Source: CAZGCA01 sp964524145 (lineage in GTDB: Bacteria; Hydrogenedentota; CAZGCA01). Taken from it: 64,000 bases of DNA. The stretch is from positions 1 to 64,000 of the forward strand of contig CAZGCA010000002.1 of NCBI GenBank assembly GCA_964524145.1, in the 5' to 3' direction. Of the stretch, positions 15,804 to 24,786 are shown piece by piece (within the stretch, counting starts at the first letter, position 1; every line of letters starts with the position of its first letter). Position numbers and translations under genes: made by a program. Under the pieces are notes generated by a model that made no database searches, was not told where the DNA came from, and was given only the letters and a program-made list of their open reading frames with translations.

Positions 15804-17225
15804 ATGGAAAAAGAATGCGGTACCGACATCGCTCTGGTCTACGCGCCGAGCAAAGAGAAGATAGCCTGGCTGTTCTCGCTTCCGTCCCTGGGCGGATACC
15901 TGAAACGGCAAGGGTTCTCGGTTGAAGTCATCGACGCGCCATTCCTCGATATGGGCGTCACGGAGACGATCGAGGAGATCAGACGCCTCAACCCAATGGT
16001 CATCGGCCTGTCCATCCCGATGACCCTTGTGGTGTACGAAAGCGTCGAGTTCCTCAAGGTGATGCGCAAGTCGTTCCCGGACACGCCTATCATATGCGGC
16101 GGCATCCATCCGACGCTCGTTCCCGAAGACACCGTCCTGCATTGCGACGCGGTGGTTGTCGGCGAAGGCGAGCTGACCACCGAAGAGATTCTCAACAGAA
16201 TAAAAGAAGGCCGCGACTTTCACGACGTTGCCGGCATTTGCTATCTGGGCGAGCACGGAAAGCCCGCCTTCACTTCGCCGAGAACGCCCGCGGCCAGCCT
16301 TGACGAGCTCGGGCCGCCCGACTGGTCGCTGATCCCGTTCAAAAAATGGGCCGAGGTGGTCTCTCTCCCGCTGGACAACAAATTCACCATGCCAATCAAT
16401 TCGAGCAGAGGCTGCCCGTTCAACTGCGCGTTTTGCGCGAACGAGAGACTCACCGGTCGGCGTGTCCGGTTCCGCGCCGTCGACGCCGTTGTCGACGAGA
16501 TGGAACGGGCCGTGCGCGAGTATGGTGTGGACAGGTTCTTCTTCCAGGACGAAGTGTTCACTATTGATGCCGACCGAGTCGAGAGGTTCTGCGACGAGCT
16601 TGATAAGCGCGGACTCGACGTGAAGTGGAACTGCCAAACCCGGGCGGACTGCATCAAGGAAGAGACTGTTGCGCGGCTGAAACGCTCCGGGTGCACACGG
16701 ATAGGATTCGGTCTCGAGAGCGCGGACCCCGAAATACTGCGTATCATGCGCAAGCAACTCGACCTCGACAAGGTTCGGGAGACGGTCCGCGCCTGCAAGA
16801 AGCACGGGGTGTTCGTGAGCCTGAGCCTTCTCGTGGGCGTTCCCGGCGAAACGCCGGAATCCATACGGAGGTCGTTGGAGTTCCTTAAGGAGTGTACCCC
16901 CGATGTGGTCACCTGCTTCGAGTTCATGCCGTATCCGGCGATCGAACTTACCGACGTTGCTCTCGAGCAGGGGGGCATCAAGTATATCAACTGGACGGAA
17001 ATGCGCTCGTCAAGGACGAGCTGGGACCCTCCCTACCTCGCGCCCGGTCTCGAGGGTGTGCCGATTCCCCTGATCGTGAACGCGATCCATTACCGGCTCA
17101 ACGTGGCGTCTCCTGCCCGGTTCGCCCGCATGGTGAAGATGACGGGGCTGCCCGTTGCACTGTATCTGGCTATGAAGTGGTTCCGCTCTACGATACGGCT
17201 GCGGCGTCGCGGGGTTCGGCTGTAG
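15804..17225 (+). CDS. B12-binding-domain radical SAM protein
   Basis: A 473-aa protein. Residues about 8-135 form a cobalamin-binding-type Rossmann domain (LPSLGGYLKRQGFSVEVIDA...IICGGIHPTLVPED); the DxHxxG ligand motif is not obvious, so B12 may be absent. The radical SAM core follows with the cluster motif Cys204-x3-Cys208-x2-Cys211 (RGCPFNCAFCA), then FFFQDEVFT, RADCI and GFGLESADPEIL, all typical of the BchE/P-methylase group. A SPASM-like extension is not seen; the C-terminal 70 residues are basic and hydrophobic and may touch the membrane. Members of this group perform methylations or ring formations on lipids, antibiotics or tetrapyrroles. The substrate cannot be told from context. 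Confidence 0.9.
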   Translation: MEKECGTDIALVYAPSKEKIAWLFSLPSLGGYLKRQGFSVEVIDAPFLDMGVTETIEEIRRLNPMVIGLSIPMTLVVYESVEFLKVMRKSFPDTPIICGGIHPTLVPEDTVLHCDAVVVGEGELTTEEILNRIKEGRDFHDVAGICYLGEHGKPAFTSPRTPAASLDELGPPDWSLIPFKKWAEVVSLPLDNKFTMPINSSRGCPFNCAFCANERLTGRRVRFRAVDAVVDEMERAVREYGVDRFFFQDEVFTIDADRVERFCDELDKRGLDVKWNCQTRADCIKEETVARLKRSGCTRIGFGLESADPEILRIMRKQLDLDKVRETVRACKKHGVFVSLSLLVGVPGETPESIRRSLEFLKECTPDVVTCFEFMPYPAIELTDVALEQGGIKYINWTEMRSSRTSWDPPYLAPGLEGVPIPLIVNAIHYRLNVASPARFARMVKMTGLPVALYLAMKWFRSTIRLRRRGVRL

Positions 17226-17256
17226 GTTTGCGGCGCGACACGTCGTCAAGTGAAAC

Positions 17257-17286
17257 CTGACGCGCTGTAGCGATCGAGAGTATAGG
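17257..17286 (+). promoter_or_regulatory. Possible promoter before the FGGY kinase gene
   Basis: CTGACG (17257-17262), 18 bases, TATAGG (17281-17286). Both boxes are imperfect. Confidence 0.35.
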
Positions 17287-17319
17287 TGACGAGCGGTCGA
17301 TCTGTGGGAGGCTCGGAGA

Positions 17320-18813
17320 ATGAAGTGTTCTCTCGGGATTGATCTTGGTACCGGCAGCGTAAAAGCATTGCTCGTTGAACTGGAAACGGGCACGGTGCGC
17401 GGTGTCGGCCAAGCCTCCTACGGCTACGAGATCAACGACGGCCAACGCGCCGAACAGAACCCCAACGTGCTGAAACGAGGCTCCTATGCCGCGATCCGGG
17501 CCGCGCTGCAAACTGCCGGCGTGAAAGGTCGGGATGTCGCCGCGATAGGGTTCTCCGGGCAGATGCACGGCATGGTGCTCCTCGGCCAGCGCGGCTCATT
17601 GCTCACCAACGTAGTGACCTGGGAGGACCGGAGATGCGACGAGACCGTCCTCGACGAGATTCGTCGGACAGGCGGCCGGCTCGTCGAGAAGAGCGGCTGC
17701 GGTATCGCGACAGGATTCGCCGGCCCGACCCTGTATGCAATCAAGAAGACCGATCCCAAGCTGTTCAGAAGAGCCCGCACACTGCTTCTCCCAACGGACT
17801 GGATCAGGCGCGAGATCGCCGACGAGGACGGGTTCGTCACCGACACCTCGAACGGGTCGAGCTCGGGATTCTTCGACACCGCTAACCGGCGCTGGAACGG
17901 AAAGTTGCTCGACCGGCTCGGCATCCCACCCGGGATCATGCCCGACCCGGTCGAGACCACTACCGTCTCCGGCACCGTCAAGTCGAGCGCTGCCCGGAGG
18001 ACCGGGCTCGCGCCCGGCACGCCTGTGGCTGTCGGCGGCGGCGACCAGCCGTTGAGCATGATCGGCAGCGGGATAGCCGGCCCAAAAGACGGCGTTCTGA
18101 TCAATATCGGTACCGGCAGCCAGATCGCCACGGTCTCCGCACAGTACCGGAAGAAACGCGGCCTCATAACCTTCTGCTTTCCGTGCGGCGGGTACTCGGT
18201 GCTCGGCGCAGGTTTGGCGGGTGGCGCGTCGCTCCGGTGGTGGCGTGACCGCGTGCAAGAGGCGGCATCATCCATCTTCGGCGCGTCAGTATCGGGCAAT
18301 GCGCACGAAAACGCGTACGCCAACATGTCGGCAGCGGCTGCACAATCGCCGCCGGGCAGCCGCGGCCTCTACTTCGTGCCGTACCTCAGCGGCACACGCA
18401 CGGAACCTTCGGCAACGGCGTCGCTCGCCGGGTTGCGCGCCGACCACTCGACGGCCGACATATCGCGCGCCATCATGGAAGGCGTCTGTTACGAGCTCTA
18501 CGACTACTTCCTGCGGTTCAGAACTGAGAAGGACAAACGGCTTGTAGGGGCCGGCGGCGGCCTCTCGTCTCCTGTGTGGCGGCAGATAACCGCCGACATC
18601 TTCAACTTGCCTCTACGCATCCCTGACTGCCAGGAACAGGCAGCTCTCGGCGCGGCGCTCGTGGGGGCTGTCGGCGCGGGAGCGTTCAGGAACATCGCTC
18701 ACGCTGTGCGCGCGGTCAGGTCCGCCGTGACAACCACCCGGCCGCGCAGCGGGAACGTTGCCGAGTACGCCGCCGCCTGGCCGGAAATGCAGCGGTTGCT
18801 CCGGCAAGGATAG
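17320..18813 (+). CDS. FGGY-family carbohydrate kinase, xylulokinase-like
   Basis: A 497-aa cytosolic kinase of normal family length. The N-terminal phosphate-binding loop GIDLGTGSVKALL and the segment GFSGQMHGMVL, diagnostic of the xylulokinase branch, are present, as is WEDRR (the W-D-R substrate contact). The second FGGY half has GGGDQP with the catalytic Asp, NIGTGSQI as the second ATP loop, and GAGGGLSSPVWRQITADIF near the end. It would phosphorylate a ketopentose or related ketose with ATP. The next gene encodes a TIM-barrel sugar isomerase/epimerase-like protein, which fits a short sugar-catabolic pathway, although that gene has its own promoter. Confidence 0.88.
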   Translation: MKCSLGIDLGTGSVKALLVELETGTVRGVGQASYGYEINDGQRAEQNPNVLKRGSYAAIRAALQTAGVKGRDVAAIGFSGQMHGMVLLGQRGSLLTNVVTWEDRRCDETVLDEIRRTGGRLVEKSGCGIATGFAGPTLYAIKKTDPKLFRRARTLLLPTDWIRREIADEDGFVTDTSNGSSSGFFDTANRRWNGKLLDRLGIPPGIMPDPVETTTVSGTVKSSAARRTGLAPGTPVAVGGGDQPLSMIGSGIAGPKDGVLINIGTGSQIATVSAQYRKKRGLITFCFPCGGYSVLGAGLAGGASLRWWRDRVQEAASSIFGASVSGNAHENAYANMSAAAAQSPPGSRGLYFVPYLSGTRTEPSATASLAGLRADHSTADISRAIMEGVCYELYDYFLRFRTEKDKRLVGAGGGLSSPVWRQITADIFNLPLRIPDCQEQAALGAALVGAVGAGAFRNIAHAVRAVRSAVTTTRPRSGNVAEYAAAWPEMQRLLRQG

Positions 18814-18902
18814 CTCGCGCTACATCCCGTACCAACCCGCCTCTGAAGCAGGCACCGGACGGAACCGTCAGCCCTGTCCGCAGAACGATGACAAGATCAT
18901 CT

Positions 18903-18932
18903 TTGACCTTTCGCCGCGCGTGGTGCTATCAT
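18903..18932 (+). promoter_or_regulatory. Sigma-70-like promoter for the isomerase-ksgA pair
   Basis: TTGACC (18903-18908), an 18-base spacer and TATCAT (18927-18932), about 80 bases before the start at 19013. Confidence 0.65.
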
Positions 18933-19012
18933 GTGAGAACCGTCCGAAGGGACGGCATGTTTTTCTGAGACCAGGATGGGAAGTCTGCATTGTCGAGCGG
19001 AGATTTCGCTTA

Positions 19013-19960
19013 ATGAACGGGTTCGAGCGTTACGCATTCTCGATCGGTTGGAACGTCAAGCTGGCCAAAAACGCCGTGGCGGCAGTCGAGGAGGTTGCGG
19101 ATATGGGGTTCCGCAAGTTCGAACTGACCGGCGTCGCCGAGGAGTGCGCTGACAGCTTGAAGCGATACCTTGCAGAGCGGCCGGACCTGAAGGTGGTCAG
19201 CGTGCACACCTTCTGCCCCCGACCGCCCGGCAGGCGCCCGGGAAGTTACGGCGATGTATACAACCTCGCGTCCCTGGACGAGAGCGAACGGCTTGAAGGC
19301 GTCCACTACGCCAAGCGAACGATGGAGTTTGCCGCCGAGGTCGGTGCGGAAGTCGTCGTAATCCATCTCGGCCGGGTGGACGTCGAGTACGTGTCGCGCA
19401 CCATCTACGGCTGGTCCCGGGAGTTCGGGTTCGATTCTGAAGAGTACCGGTCGCGACTCACCGGCCTCCTGGAAGAACGCGCGCGCGCCCAACCGCCCCA
19501 CTTTGACCGGGCGCTCGAGAGTTTCGACGTGCTTGCTTCATACGCTCTCGATACAGGTGTCCGGCTGGGCGCCGAGAATCGATACATGTACTACGAGATC
19601 CCGAACGTCGCCGAGCTGAAGATCATCATGCAGGAGTTCGGCGATTCGCTGGCGGTAGGGAGCTGGTACGATATCGGTCACGCCTATGTCAACGATATTC
19701 TCGGGGTCGAACGCCACGCCGTCATCTTCGACGCGATGAAGGACCGGCTGCTGGGAACTCACATCCACGACGTGATGGCCGACTGGAGCATCGATCCCGG
19801 CAAGACCGACCACCGGGCGCCTCCCGGCGGGCTGGTGGATTTTCCCCACGCGAAATCCGTCTTGCCGGACGACGTCCTGCGCGTGATCGAGTTGCGAAAA
19901 GAAGTAACCCGGGACGAGGTTATCCGCGGAGTGCACTACCTTGAAAGCATCGAGTTCTGA
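19013..19960 (+). CDS. Sugar phosphate isomerase/epimerase-like TIM-barrel protein
   Basis: About 315 aa from the ATG at 19013. The protein has the xylose-isomerase-like/AP endonuclease family 2 barrel pattern: VVSVHTFCP, VVVIHLGRVD, GAENRYMYYEIP (metal-binding Glu), VGSWYDIGHAYVND (Asp-Ile-Gly-His) and LLGTHIHDVM (His-x-His-Asp) mark successive strands with metal ligands. Family members isomerise or epimerise sugars or inositols, or cut abasic DNA; without a closer match I leave the reaction open. It follows the FGGY kinase and precedes ksgA by only 19 bases. The ribosome site (GCGGAG, spacing about 12) is weak. Confidence 0.8.
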   Translation: MNGFERYAFSIGWNVKLAKNAVAAVEEVADMGFRKFELTGVAEECADSLKRYLAERPDLKVVSVHTFCPRPPGRRPGSYGDVYNLASLDESERLEGVHYAKRTMEFAAEVGAEVVVIHLGRVDVEYVSRTIYGWSREFGFDSEEYRSRLTGLLEERARAQPPHFDRALESFDVLASYALDTGVRLGAENRYMYYEIPNVAELKIIMQEFGDSLAVGSWYDIGHAYVNDILGVERHAVIFDAMKDRLLGTHIHDVMADWSIDPGKTDHRAPPGGLVDFPHAKSVLPDDVLRVIELRKEVTRDEVIRGVHYLESIEF

Positions 19961-19979
19961 CGGCCCGCCTGCCGGGAAG

Positions 19980-20840
19980 ATGTCGCTCCGCGACTATGTC
20001 GAGAAGTACGGCATCCGCCTGAAAAAATCGCTCGGACAGAACCTCCTGCTCGACCTGAACCTCAACGAAAAGCTTGCCGACGCGGCACGGTTGACTGAGA
20101 AAGACGCCGTCGTCGAGGTGGGCGCGGGCCTCGGCTCGCTCACCGAAGTGCTCGCATGCCGCGCCGGACGCGTGTTTGCTGTCGAGATCGACCGCAGCTT
20201 CGAACCGGTCCTTAACGAGCGGTTCGCCGGCAATCCCCGTGTCGCCATCTTCATGGGCGACGTGCTCAACCACGATCTCGCGGAGCTTATCGAGACCCAT
20301 CTCGGCGAGATTCCCGACCCGCTCAAGATGGTCTCGAACCTGCCGTTCTACGCCGGTTCGGCGATACTGATGCAGTTTCTCGAAAGTCCCGCGTTCTTCG
20401 ACACCATCGTTGTGATGATGCAGCAAGAGGTTGCCGAACGGCTGACGGCAACCACCGGCACGAAAAACTACGGCATACTGACCGTCGCGGCACAGTTTTT
20501 CTCCGAGATCGACATCACCGGGGCCGTGTCCCGCACCTGTTTCACGCCGCGGCCAAAAGTCGACGCTGCCATTGTCAGGTTCAGGTGCAAACGCCAACTT
20601 CCGCTCGACGGTCGTGCAAGACAGAACTTCTTCCGGCTCGTCAGGGCCGCGTTCGGCAAACGCAGAAAGATGCTCAGAAACGCGCTCGCCAAGTCGACCG
20701 ATCTCGATATCTCCCGCGACATGGTCGAAACGCTGCTCGACGCCGCAGGCATAGACTCCTCCCGCCGTGCCGAAACGCTCTCACTCGACGAGTACCTCAC
20801 GCTGACAAGAGCCTTGACCATGAAAAAGGACAGTGAATAG
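19980..20840 (+). CDS. ksgA: 16S rRNA dimethyladenosine transferase
   Basis: A 286-aa enzyme that dimethylates two adjacent adenines in the 3'-terminal helix of 16S rRNA (A1518/A1519 in E. coli numbering) late in 30S assembly. Seen in the sequence: KKSLGQNLL at the N terminus, SAM motif I GAGLGSLTE (48-56), acidic Glu69 in AVEID, Asp94 in GDVL, and motif IV NLPF (120-123) followed by YAGSAIL; the family's usual NLPY has Phe in place of Tyr. The ATG at 19980 has only GGGAAG nearby; an in-frame TTG at 19941 overlapping the upstream gene is an alternative. Confidence 0.92.
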   Translation: MSLRDYVEKYGIRLKKSLGQNLLLDLNLNEKLADAARLTEKDAVVEVGAGLGSLTEVLACRAGRVFAVEIDRSFEPVLNERFAGNPRVAIFMGDVLNHDLAELIETHLGEIPDPLKMVSNLPFYAGSAILMQFLESPAFFDTIVVMMQQEVAERLTATTGTKNYGILTVAAQFFSEIDITGAVSRTCFTPRPKVDAAIVRFRCKRQLPLDGRARQNFFRLVRAAFGKRRKMLRNALAKSTDLDISRDMVETLLDAAGIDSSRRAETLSLDEYLTLTRALTMKKDSE

Positions 20841-21162
20841 GACAACCTGCGGGATCGCATACGAGCTTGTCGCATCCCTTCAGAGGAGGCTCGAACGGAC
20901 CGGTCTCTTCGCCCGAGCAGGGCGAAAGTTCGGCTTTTCGTACCCCGTTCGACGCCAGGGTTGCGATCCTTCCAACCTCAAGCAAACCGATTGGTGCAAA
21001 GGGTTTGCCGCGTCAAAACCGTTGCAAATCGGCCCTGAATATGGTAAAATAAGGCGTACGGATCAGAAAGGGGTTGTGAGGTGTAGCTGTTGTTGAAGGG
21101 AGAAGTGCGCTAGGTTTCGTGCGGTAGTAGAGCTTCGAGCCGACTCGATGCCGTAACCAACT
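20841..21162. other. Intergenic region upstream of scpA
   Basis: These 322 bases hold the scpA promoter (21022-21050) and an implied leader of about 105 bases. No gene or recognisable RNA element is seen. Confidence 0.5.
21022..21050 (+). promoter_or_regulatory. Sigma-70-like promoter for scpA
   Basis: TTGCAA (21022-21027), a 17-base spacer and TAAAAT (21045-21050). The -10 region reads ATATGGTAAAATA, identical over 13 bases to that of the promoter at 43268-43296. Confidence 0.7.
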
Positions 21163-21894
21163 ATGAGCTATACACTGAAGCTTGACGTCTTCGAAGGACC
21201 GCTTGACGTCCTTCTCTTTCTGATCAGACGCGACGAGATCGACATCTACAACATTCCTATCGCTCACGTCACCGACCAGTACACCCAGTTTCTCGATGTG
21301 ATCCGCGAGCACGATCTCGACCTGGCCGGCGAGTTTCTCGTTATGGCCGCGACGCTGATACAGATCAAGGCAAAGATGCTCCTGCCTCTCGAGGCGGACG
21401 GCGACGAATGTTTCGAGGACGACGACCCGCGGCTCGAGCTAGTCGAGAAGCTGATCGAGTACAAGAAGTTTAGAGAGGCAGCCGGAAATCTCGGCTCTTT
21501 CGAAGAACGCGAGAAACTGGTCTTCACTCGCCCGTTTAGCACCAACGGGAACGGCCACGGCAAAGGCGCTCTCGAGACGCAGCAGGAAGCGTTTGTCGAG
21601 CTGAACCTCTACGATCTGCTTGCAGCGTTCAAGGACGTGGTCGAATACGCAACCGAGGAGCCGTTCCAGGAGATATTTGCCGATCAGATAACCATCGACC
21701 AGAAGATGGACGAGATCGAAGCAAGGCTGCGCCAGGAAAGTACACTTACACTCGACGAGTTCGTCTCGCCAACAATGTGCCGGATTGAGATCATTTGCAT
21801 CTTCCTCGCTTTGCTCGAACTCGTCAGGTTGCGCAAGGTGTTTGCTCGTCAGTCCAGACTCTTCGGCACGATGCATCTCTACTGGGCTGAGTGA
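21163..21894 (+). CDS. scpA: Segregation and condensation protein A
   Basis: A 243-aa kleisin subunit of the bacterial SMC complex, which loads with ScpB on SMC heads to organise and segregate chromosomes. The family signature at the N terminus (LKLDVFEGPLDVLLFLIRRDEIDIYNIPIA, split here by position 5-34) and EFLVMAATLIQIKAKMLLP are clear. The C-terminal winged-helix part ends with FLALLELVRLRKVFARQ, as usual. No scpB or smc lies in the window. The start ATG has no strong ribosome site. yraN follows after 85 bases and is likely in the same transcript. Confidence 0.93.
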   Translation: MSYTLKLDVFEGPLDVLLFLIRRDEIDIYNIPIAHVTDQYTQFLDVIREHDLDLAGEFLVMAATLIQIKAKMLLPLEADGDECFEDDDPRLELVEKLIEYKKFREAAGNLGSFEEREKLVFTRPFSTNGNGHGKGALETQQEAFVELNLYDLLAAFKDVVEYATEEPFQEIFADQITIDQKMDEIEARLRQESTLTLDEFVSPTMCRIEIICIFLALLELVRLRKVFARQSRLFGTMHLYWAE

Positions 21895-21979
21895 GTCCGC
21901 CCCTTTTTCGTCTGCTGACCGGCATCCGGATAAACGACCGCAAAACGAGCCCGCGGAAACCAGCGACCGGCAACTGATC

Positions 21980-22342
21980 ATGTCGAAACGTGAACTCGGC
22001 AGAGCAGGCGAGAAAGCCGCCGCCAAGGCCCTCAAACGCGCCGGCTACAAGATCGTCGAACGCAACTTCGCCTGCAAAGGCGGCGAGATAGACCTTATCG
22101 CGAAGCACAAGAACACGCTCGTGTTCGTTGAGGTGAAAACGCGCAGCTCCGACGAATTCGCGCCCCCGGAGCTTTCGGTCAACCTGCGCAAGCGCAGGCG
22201 CATCATCCGGGCGGCACGGTTCTACCTGCAACGTAACGGGCTCGACGACGTCAACTGCCGGTTCGACATCGTCTCTGTGCTCTGGCGTCCGGGATCACGC
22301 AAACCTCACATCGAGATTCTCCCGAACGCGTTCGAACTGTAG
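21980..22342 (+). CDS. yraN: YraN/UPF0102 family endonuclease-like protein
   Basis: A 120-aa protein from the ATG at 21980. It carries the conserved UPF0102 pattern: GRAGEKAAAKALKRAGYKIVERNF, then GGEIDLIAKHKNTLVFVEVKTR, which contains the E-D-ExK nuclease residues of the restriction-endonuclease-like fold, and a basic C-terminal half. Its function is not settled in any organism; roles in Holliday-junction-type DNA processing have been proposed. It is the last plus-strand gene before the convergent envelope operon. The ribosome site is weak and the codon usage is like that of its neighbours. Confidence 0.88.
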   Translation: MSKRELGRAGEKAAAKALKRAGYKIVERNFACKGGEIDLIAKHKNTLVFVEVKTRSSDEFAPPELSVNLRKRRRIIRAARFYLQRNGLDDVNCRFDIVSVLWRPGSRKPHIEILPNAFEL

Positions 22343-22435
22343 ACGGGTCGTTAGCCGGGCGTGGAAGGCACGCCTGCACCGTGAGCGGGCATCAGTTGCT
22401 CCCTGTTCCTCTTGGCCTACGGCCCGGGCAGCGGT

Positions 22436-23581
22436 CTACTCGAGGTCTCGCGCCTTCGCTTCGACCTTCGCGACAACGTCGTCCAGGTCGCTGATCTGAT
22501 TCGCAAGAAACAGTATCGGGTTGATCTTCTTCAGGCTTTCTCCGTCTTTCCCGCCGACACCCAATCGTTCGCGGTCGATCTCTATCCGGTCGCCGCGAAC
22601 CCGAACGGCCTCGAGTCGCGCGAGATAACTCAGGCACCTTCGCACGGCGCCGGCAACATCTTTATCGAGATCGGGGTCCAGACGCAACCCGTGCCCCGCC
22701 CTGAGATCTCGGGCCAGCTCCGAGATGGCGTCCGTTGCGGCGCTCGGCGAGAGTGTCGGTTCTGTTTCTGCGTGCCGCAAGAGCAGACTGCATAACAGGT
22801 GCGGTACGTTCACCTCGACGAGCCGCCCGATACATTCGATGAGATGTGTGTTAAACGCCCGGTGCAGTTCTTTCCGGTCCAATGCACCGTCCGACCGCGC
22901 CGCGAACTCTTTCAGGGTCAACGGTTCGCCAAACACTATCGCAGAGACGCGTGTCACCGGATTGAATGTGCGCGCGCAAGGAACTGCCTCGACTCTCGAG
23001 CCCGTCTTGTCGCCTGCCGCGGCGAGAAAGAACGCCACTTGACCCAATGTCTCCTCGCCGTAATAGTCACGAAGCTTGCCCGTCCGTGTTCTGGTGCCCG
23101 TCGGGAACATCACAAACGCACCGCAACCGCAGAGCAGCCGGATGAACGGTCTCAACTGACCGGGACGAGGGTTGTCTCTGTCAACGAGTATGGCACCAAG
23201 CCGCGCGGCCAGCACGTCGAGATCAAGCAGCCTCGTCTTCATATACCATTTGCGGCCGAAGAAATCGCTTCGCATCATATAGCTGCTGTGACGACCGTCC
23301 GTCGCTACGTGGATTGCGTACCCGAGCAGAATCGGGTCGTCAAGCTTTATGTGATTCGACGCAAACACCGTCGGTACATCACGAGACACGTGCTCACTGC
23401 CGACTATCCGTATCTTTCTCGGCACGTCCCATAGTAGTTCGATATAGGCTCGAAGCCGGTCGTACATGGCGGCATGGTCCGGCTGTTTGAGCAACCCGAT
23501 GTTCGCCAGGAGAATGTGGGACAGATCGCGCGCCGCAACAAAATAGTTGTGCCATCGTCGAATGTTGAGCGCCTCGTGCAT
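22436..23581 (-). CDS. PlsC-like acyltransferase with extended C terminus
   Basis: About 381 aa from the ATG at 23581. Residues about 70-260 form a glycerolipid-type acyltransferase domain: HxxxxD is present as NHIKLDD, and the substrate motif is FPTGTRT (usually FPEGTRS), followed by a P-containing motif near VEAVPCARTF. The extra 130 C-terminal residues are helical and unassigned. It would acylate a glycerol-phosphate or a glycolipid at the cytoplasmic face. It is the last gene of the envelope operon, 41 bases after the GT4 gene, so it may finish a lipid-linked glycan. The longer upstream reading into the GT4 gene is not needed. Confidence 0.8.
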   Translation of the reverse strand: MHEALNIRRWHNYFVAARDLSHILLANIGLLKQPDHAAMYDRLRAYIELLWDVPRKIRIVGSEHVSRDVPTVFASNHIKLDDPILLGYAIHVATDGRHSSYMMRSDFFGRKWYMKTRLLDLDVLAARLGAILVDRDNPRPGQLRPFIRLLCGCGAFVMFPTGTRTRTGKLRDYYGEETLGQVAFFLAAAGDKTGSRVEAVPCARTFNPVTRVSAIVFGEPLTLKEFAARSDGALDRKELHRAFNTHLIECIGRLVEVNVPHLLCSLLLRHAETEPTLSPSAATDAISELARDLRAGHGLRLDPDLDKDVAGAVRRCLSYLARLEAVRVRGDRIEIDRERLGVGGKDGESLKKINPILFLANQISDLDDVVAKVEAKARDLE

Positions 23582-23622
23582 CTCTATCGGCCGCGCCGTC
23601 CTGTCATTGTCCCGTCCCCCGC

Positions 23623-24786
23623 TTAGTCCGCGCCGGCGATTCGGCGGGACGCTACCTGCAGTATCACGTCCATCACCTTGCGTGCCGTTGCCCGCCACGA
23701 GTAGTGTTCGCAGACCAGCTTCCTGCCTCGTTCACCCATACGCCTGCAGAGGTCGGGATCCCCGAGAAGTCTCGTGATGGCCTTGGCGAGCTCTTCCGCA
23801 TCGCCGGCTGGGAAGACAAGACCGCACTCGTTCTCGGCTACAAGGTCGGTCGCTTCCGCGATGCCCGACGTCACCACCGCTCGCTCGCAGGCAAGGTACT
23901 CGTACACCTTGAGCGGGCTGGCCGGTTTGCTTGTCCCGAACGGCGCCACGCAGAGGTCGCTCGCACCAATGTACGTTGGCACCTTGTCGTAGGATACCGT
24001 GCCAACAAACCTGACCCGGTCCGCGACGCCGAGTTCGTTGGCGCGACCGACCAGCTCGGGTTTCATGGCGCCGTCGCCAACGACGAGCACCGTCACAGTT
24101 CTAAGCTGAGAGACGAGTATCTTTGCTGATTCGACCAACACATCAACGCCCTGCCACGATGCCAGCGCGCCGACAAAGCAGACATAATAGTCGTCGGGAT
24201 TCAGGTCGAGCTCGGTTCTGCACCGCGCCTTGTCAAGAGGGTGAAACTTCTCCACATTGGCCCCGTTTGGGATTACAGCAACCCGTTGCGGCCGAACGCG
24301 GTACTGCTCGACAACAAACTCCTTCATACGGTCCGAGACCGCAACGACGCGGGCCGCAAGATTGCACTGCATGATCGAGATCAGCTGCAGCATTTTCCCG
24401 AACGGGCGGATCCACGGCCAGGCATCGAGGGCATCCGACAGCGGACCGCACACCTCGGCGACCGACGGAACCCGCAACACGGTGCACACGAATGACACGG
24501 GGAAGAGCAGAAAATGGTGCCGTATGTAGACCACGAGCCTCCTGCGCCGCAGCCGGTCGGCTGCGATGGTGCAGGCACACCTCAGGTTCAACCATGCGAA
24601 AGCGATCAATCGTGCGGCAATCGACGGGCGCTGCTTCCGATATGTGTTGTGCAGAAGCCTCACGCTCATTCCGAAGCTTCTCAACCCGTTGACAACCTCT
24701 ACGACGTGCGTGTGGCCGGCCTGACCTTCGGCCATTGTCTGGCCTGTAACGTACAGGACATCCGGTGCAGACTCGCTCATTGTCAT
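23623..24786 (-). CDS. GT4-family glycosyltransferase
   Basis: A 387-aa cytosolic or membrane-associated retaining glycosyltransferase. The N-terminal half shows TMAEGQAGHTHVVEVVNGL (acceptor-domain glycine-rich loop). The C-terminal half has VAVIPNGANVEKFHP, CFVGALASWQGVDVLVES and the donor-binding EX7E region PLKVYEYLACERAVVTS. The start ATG overlaps the TGA of the preceding GT-C gene (ATGA), so the two are translated together. It probably adds one sugar to a lipid-linked envelope glycan. Confidence 0.9.
   Translation of the reverse strand: MTMSESAPDVLYVTGQTMAEGQAGHTHVVEVVNGLRSFGMSVRLLHNTYRKQRPSIAARLIAFAWLNLRCACTIAADRLRRRRLVVYIRHHFLLFPVSFVCTVLRVPSVAEVCGPLSDALDAWPWIRPFGKMLQLISIMQCNLAARVVAVSDRMKEFVVEQYRVRPQRVAVIPNGANVEKFHPLDKARCRTELDLNPDDYYVCFVGALASWQGVDVLVESAKILVSQLRTVTVLVVGDGAMKPELVGRANELGVADRVRFVGTVSYDKVPTYIGASDLCVAPFGTSKPASPLKVYEYLACERAVVTSGIAEATDLVAENECGLVFPAGDAEELAKAITRLLGDPDLCRRMGERGRKLVCEHYSWRATARKVMDVILQVASRRIAGAD

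Noticed and set aside
20833..21096. 87-codon plus-strand frame after ksgA
   Set aside because: It overlaps the end of ksgA and the scpA promoter, lacks a ribosome site, and shows no domain.
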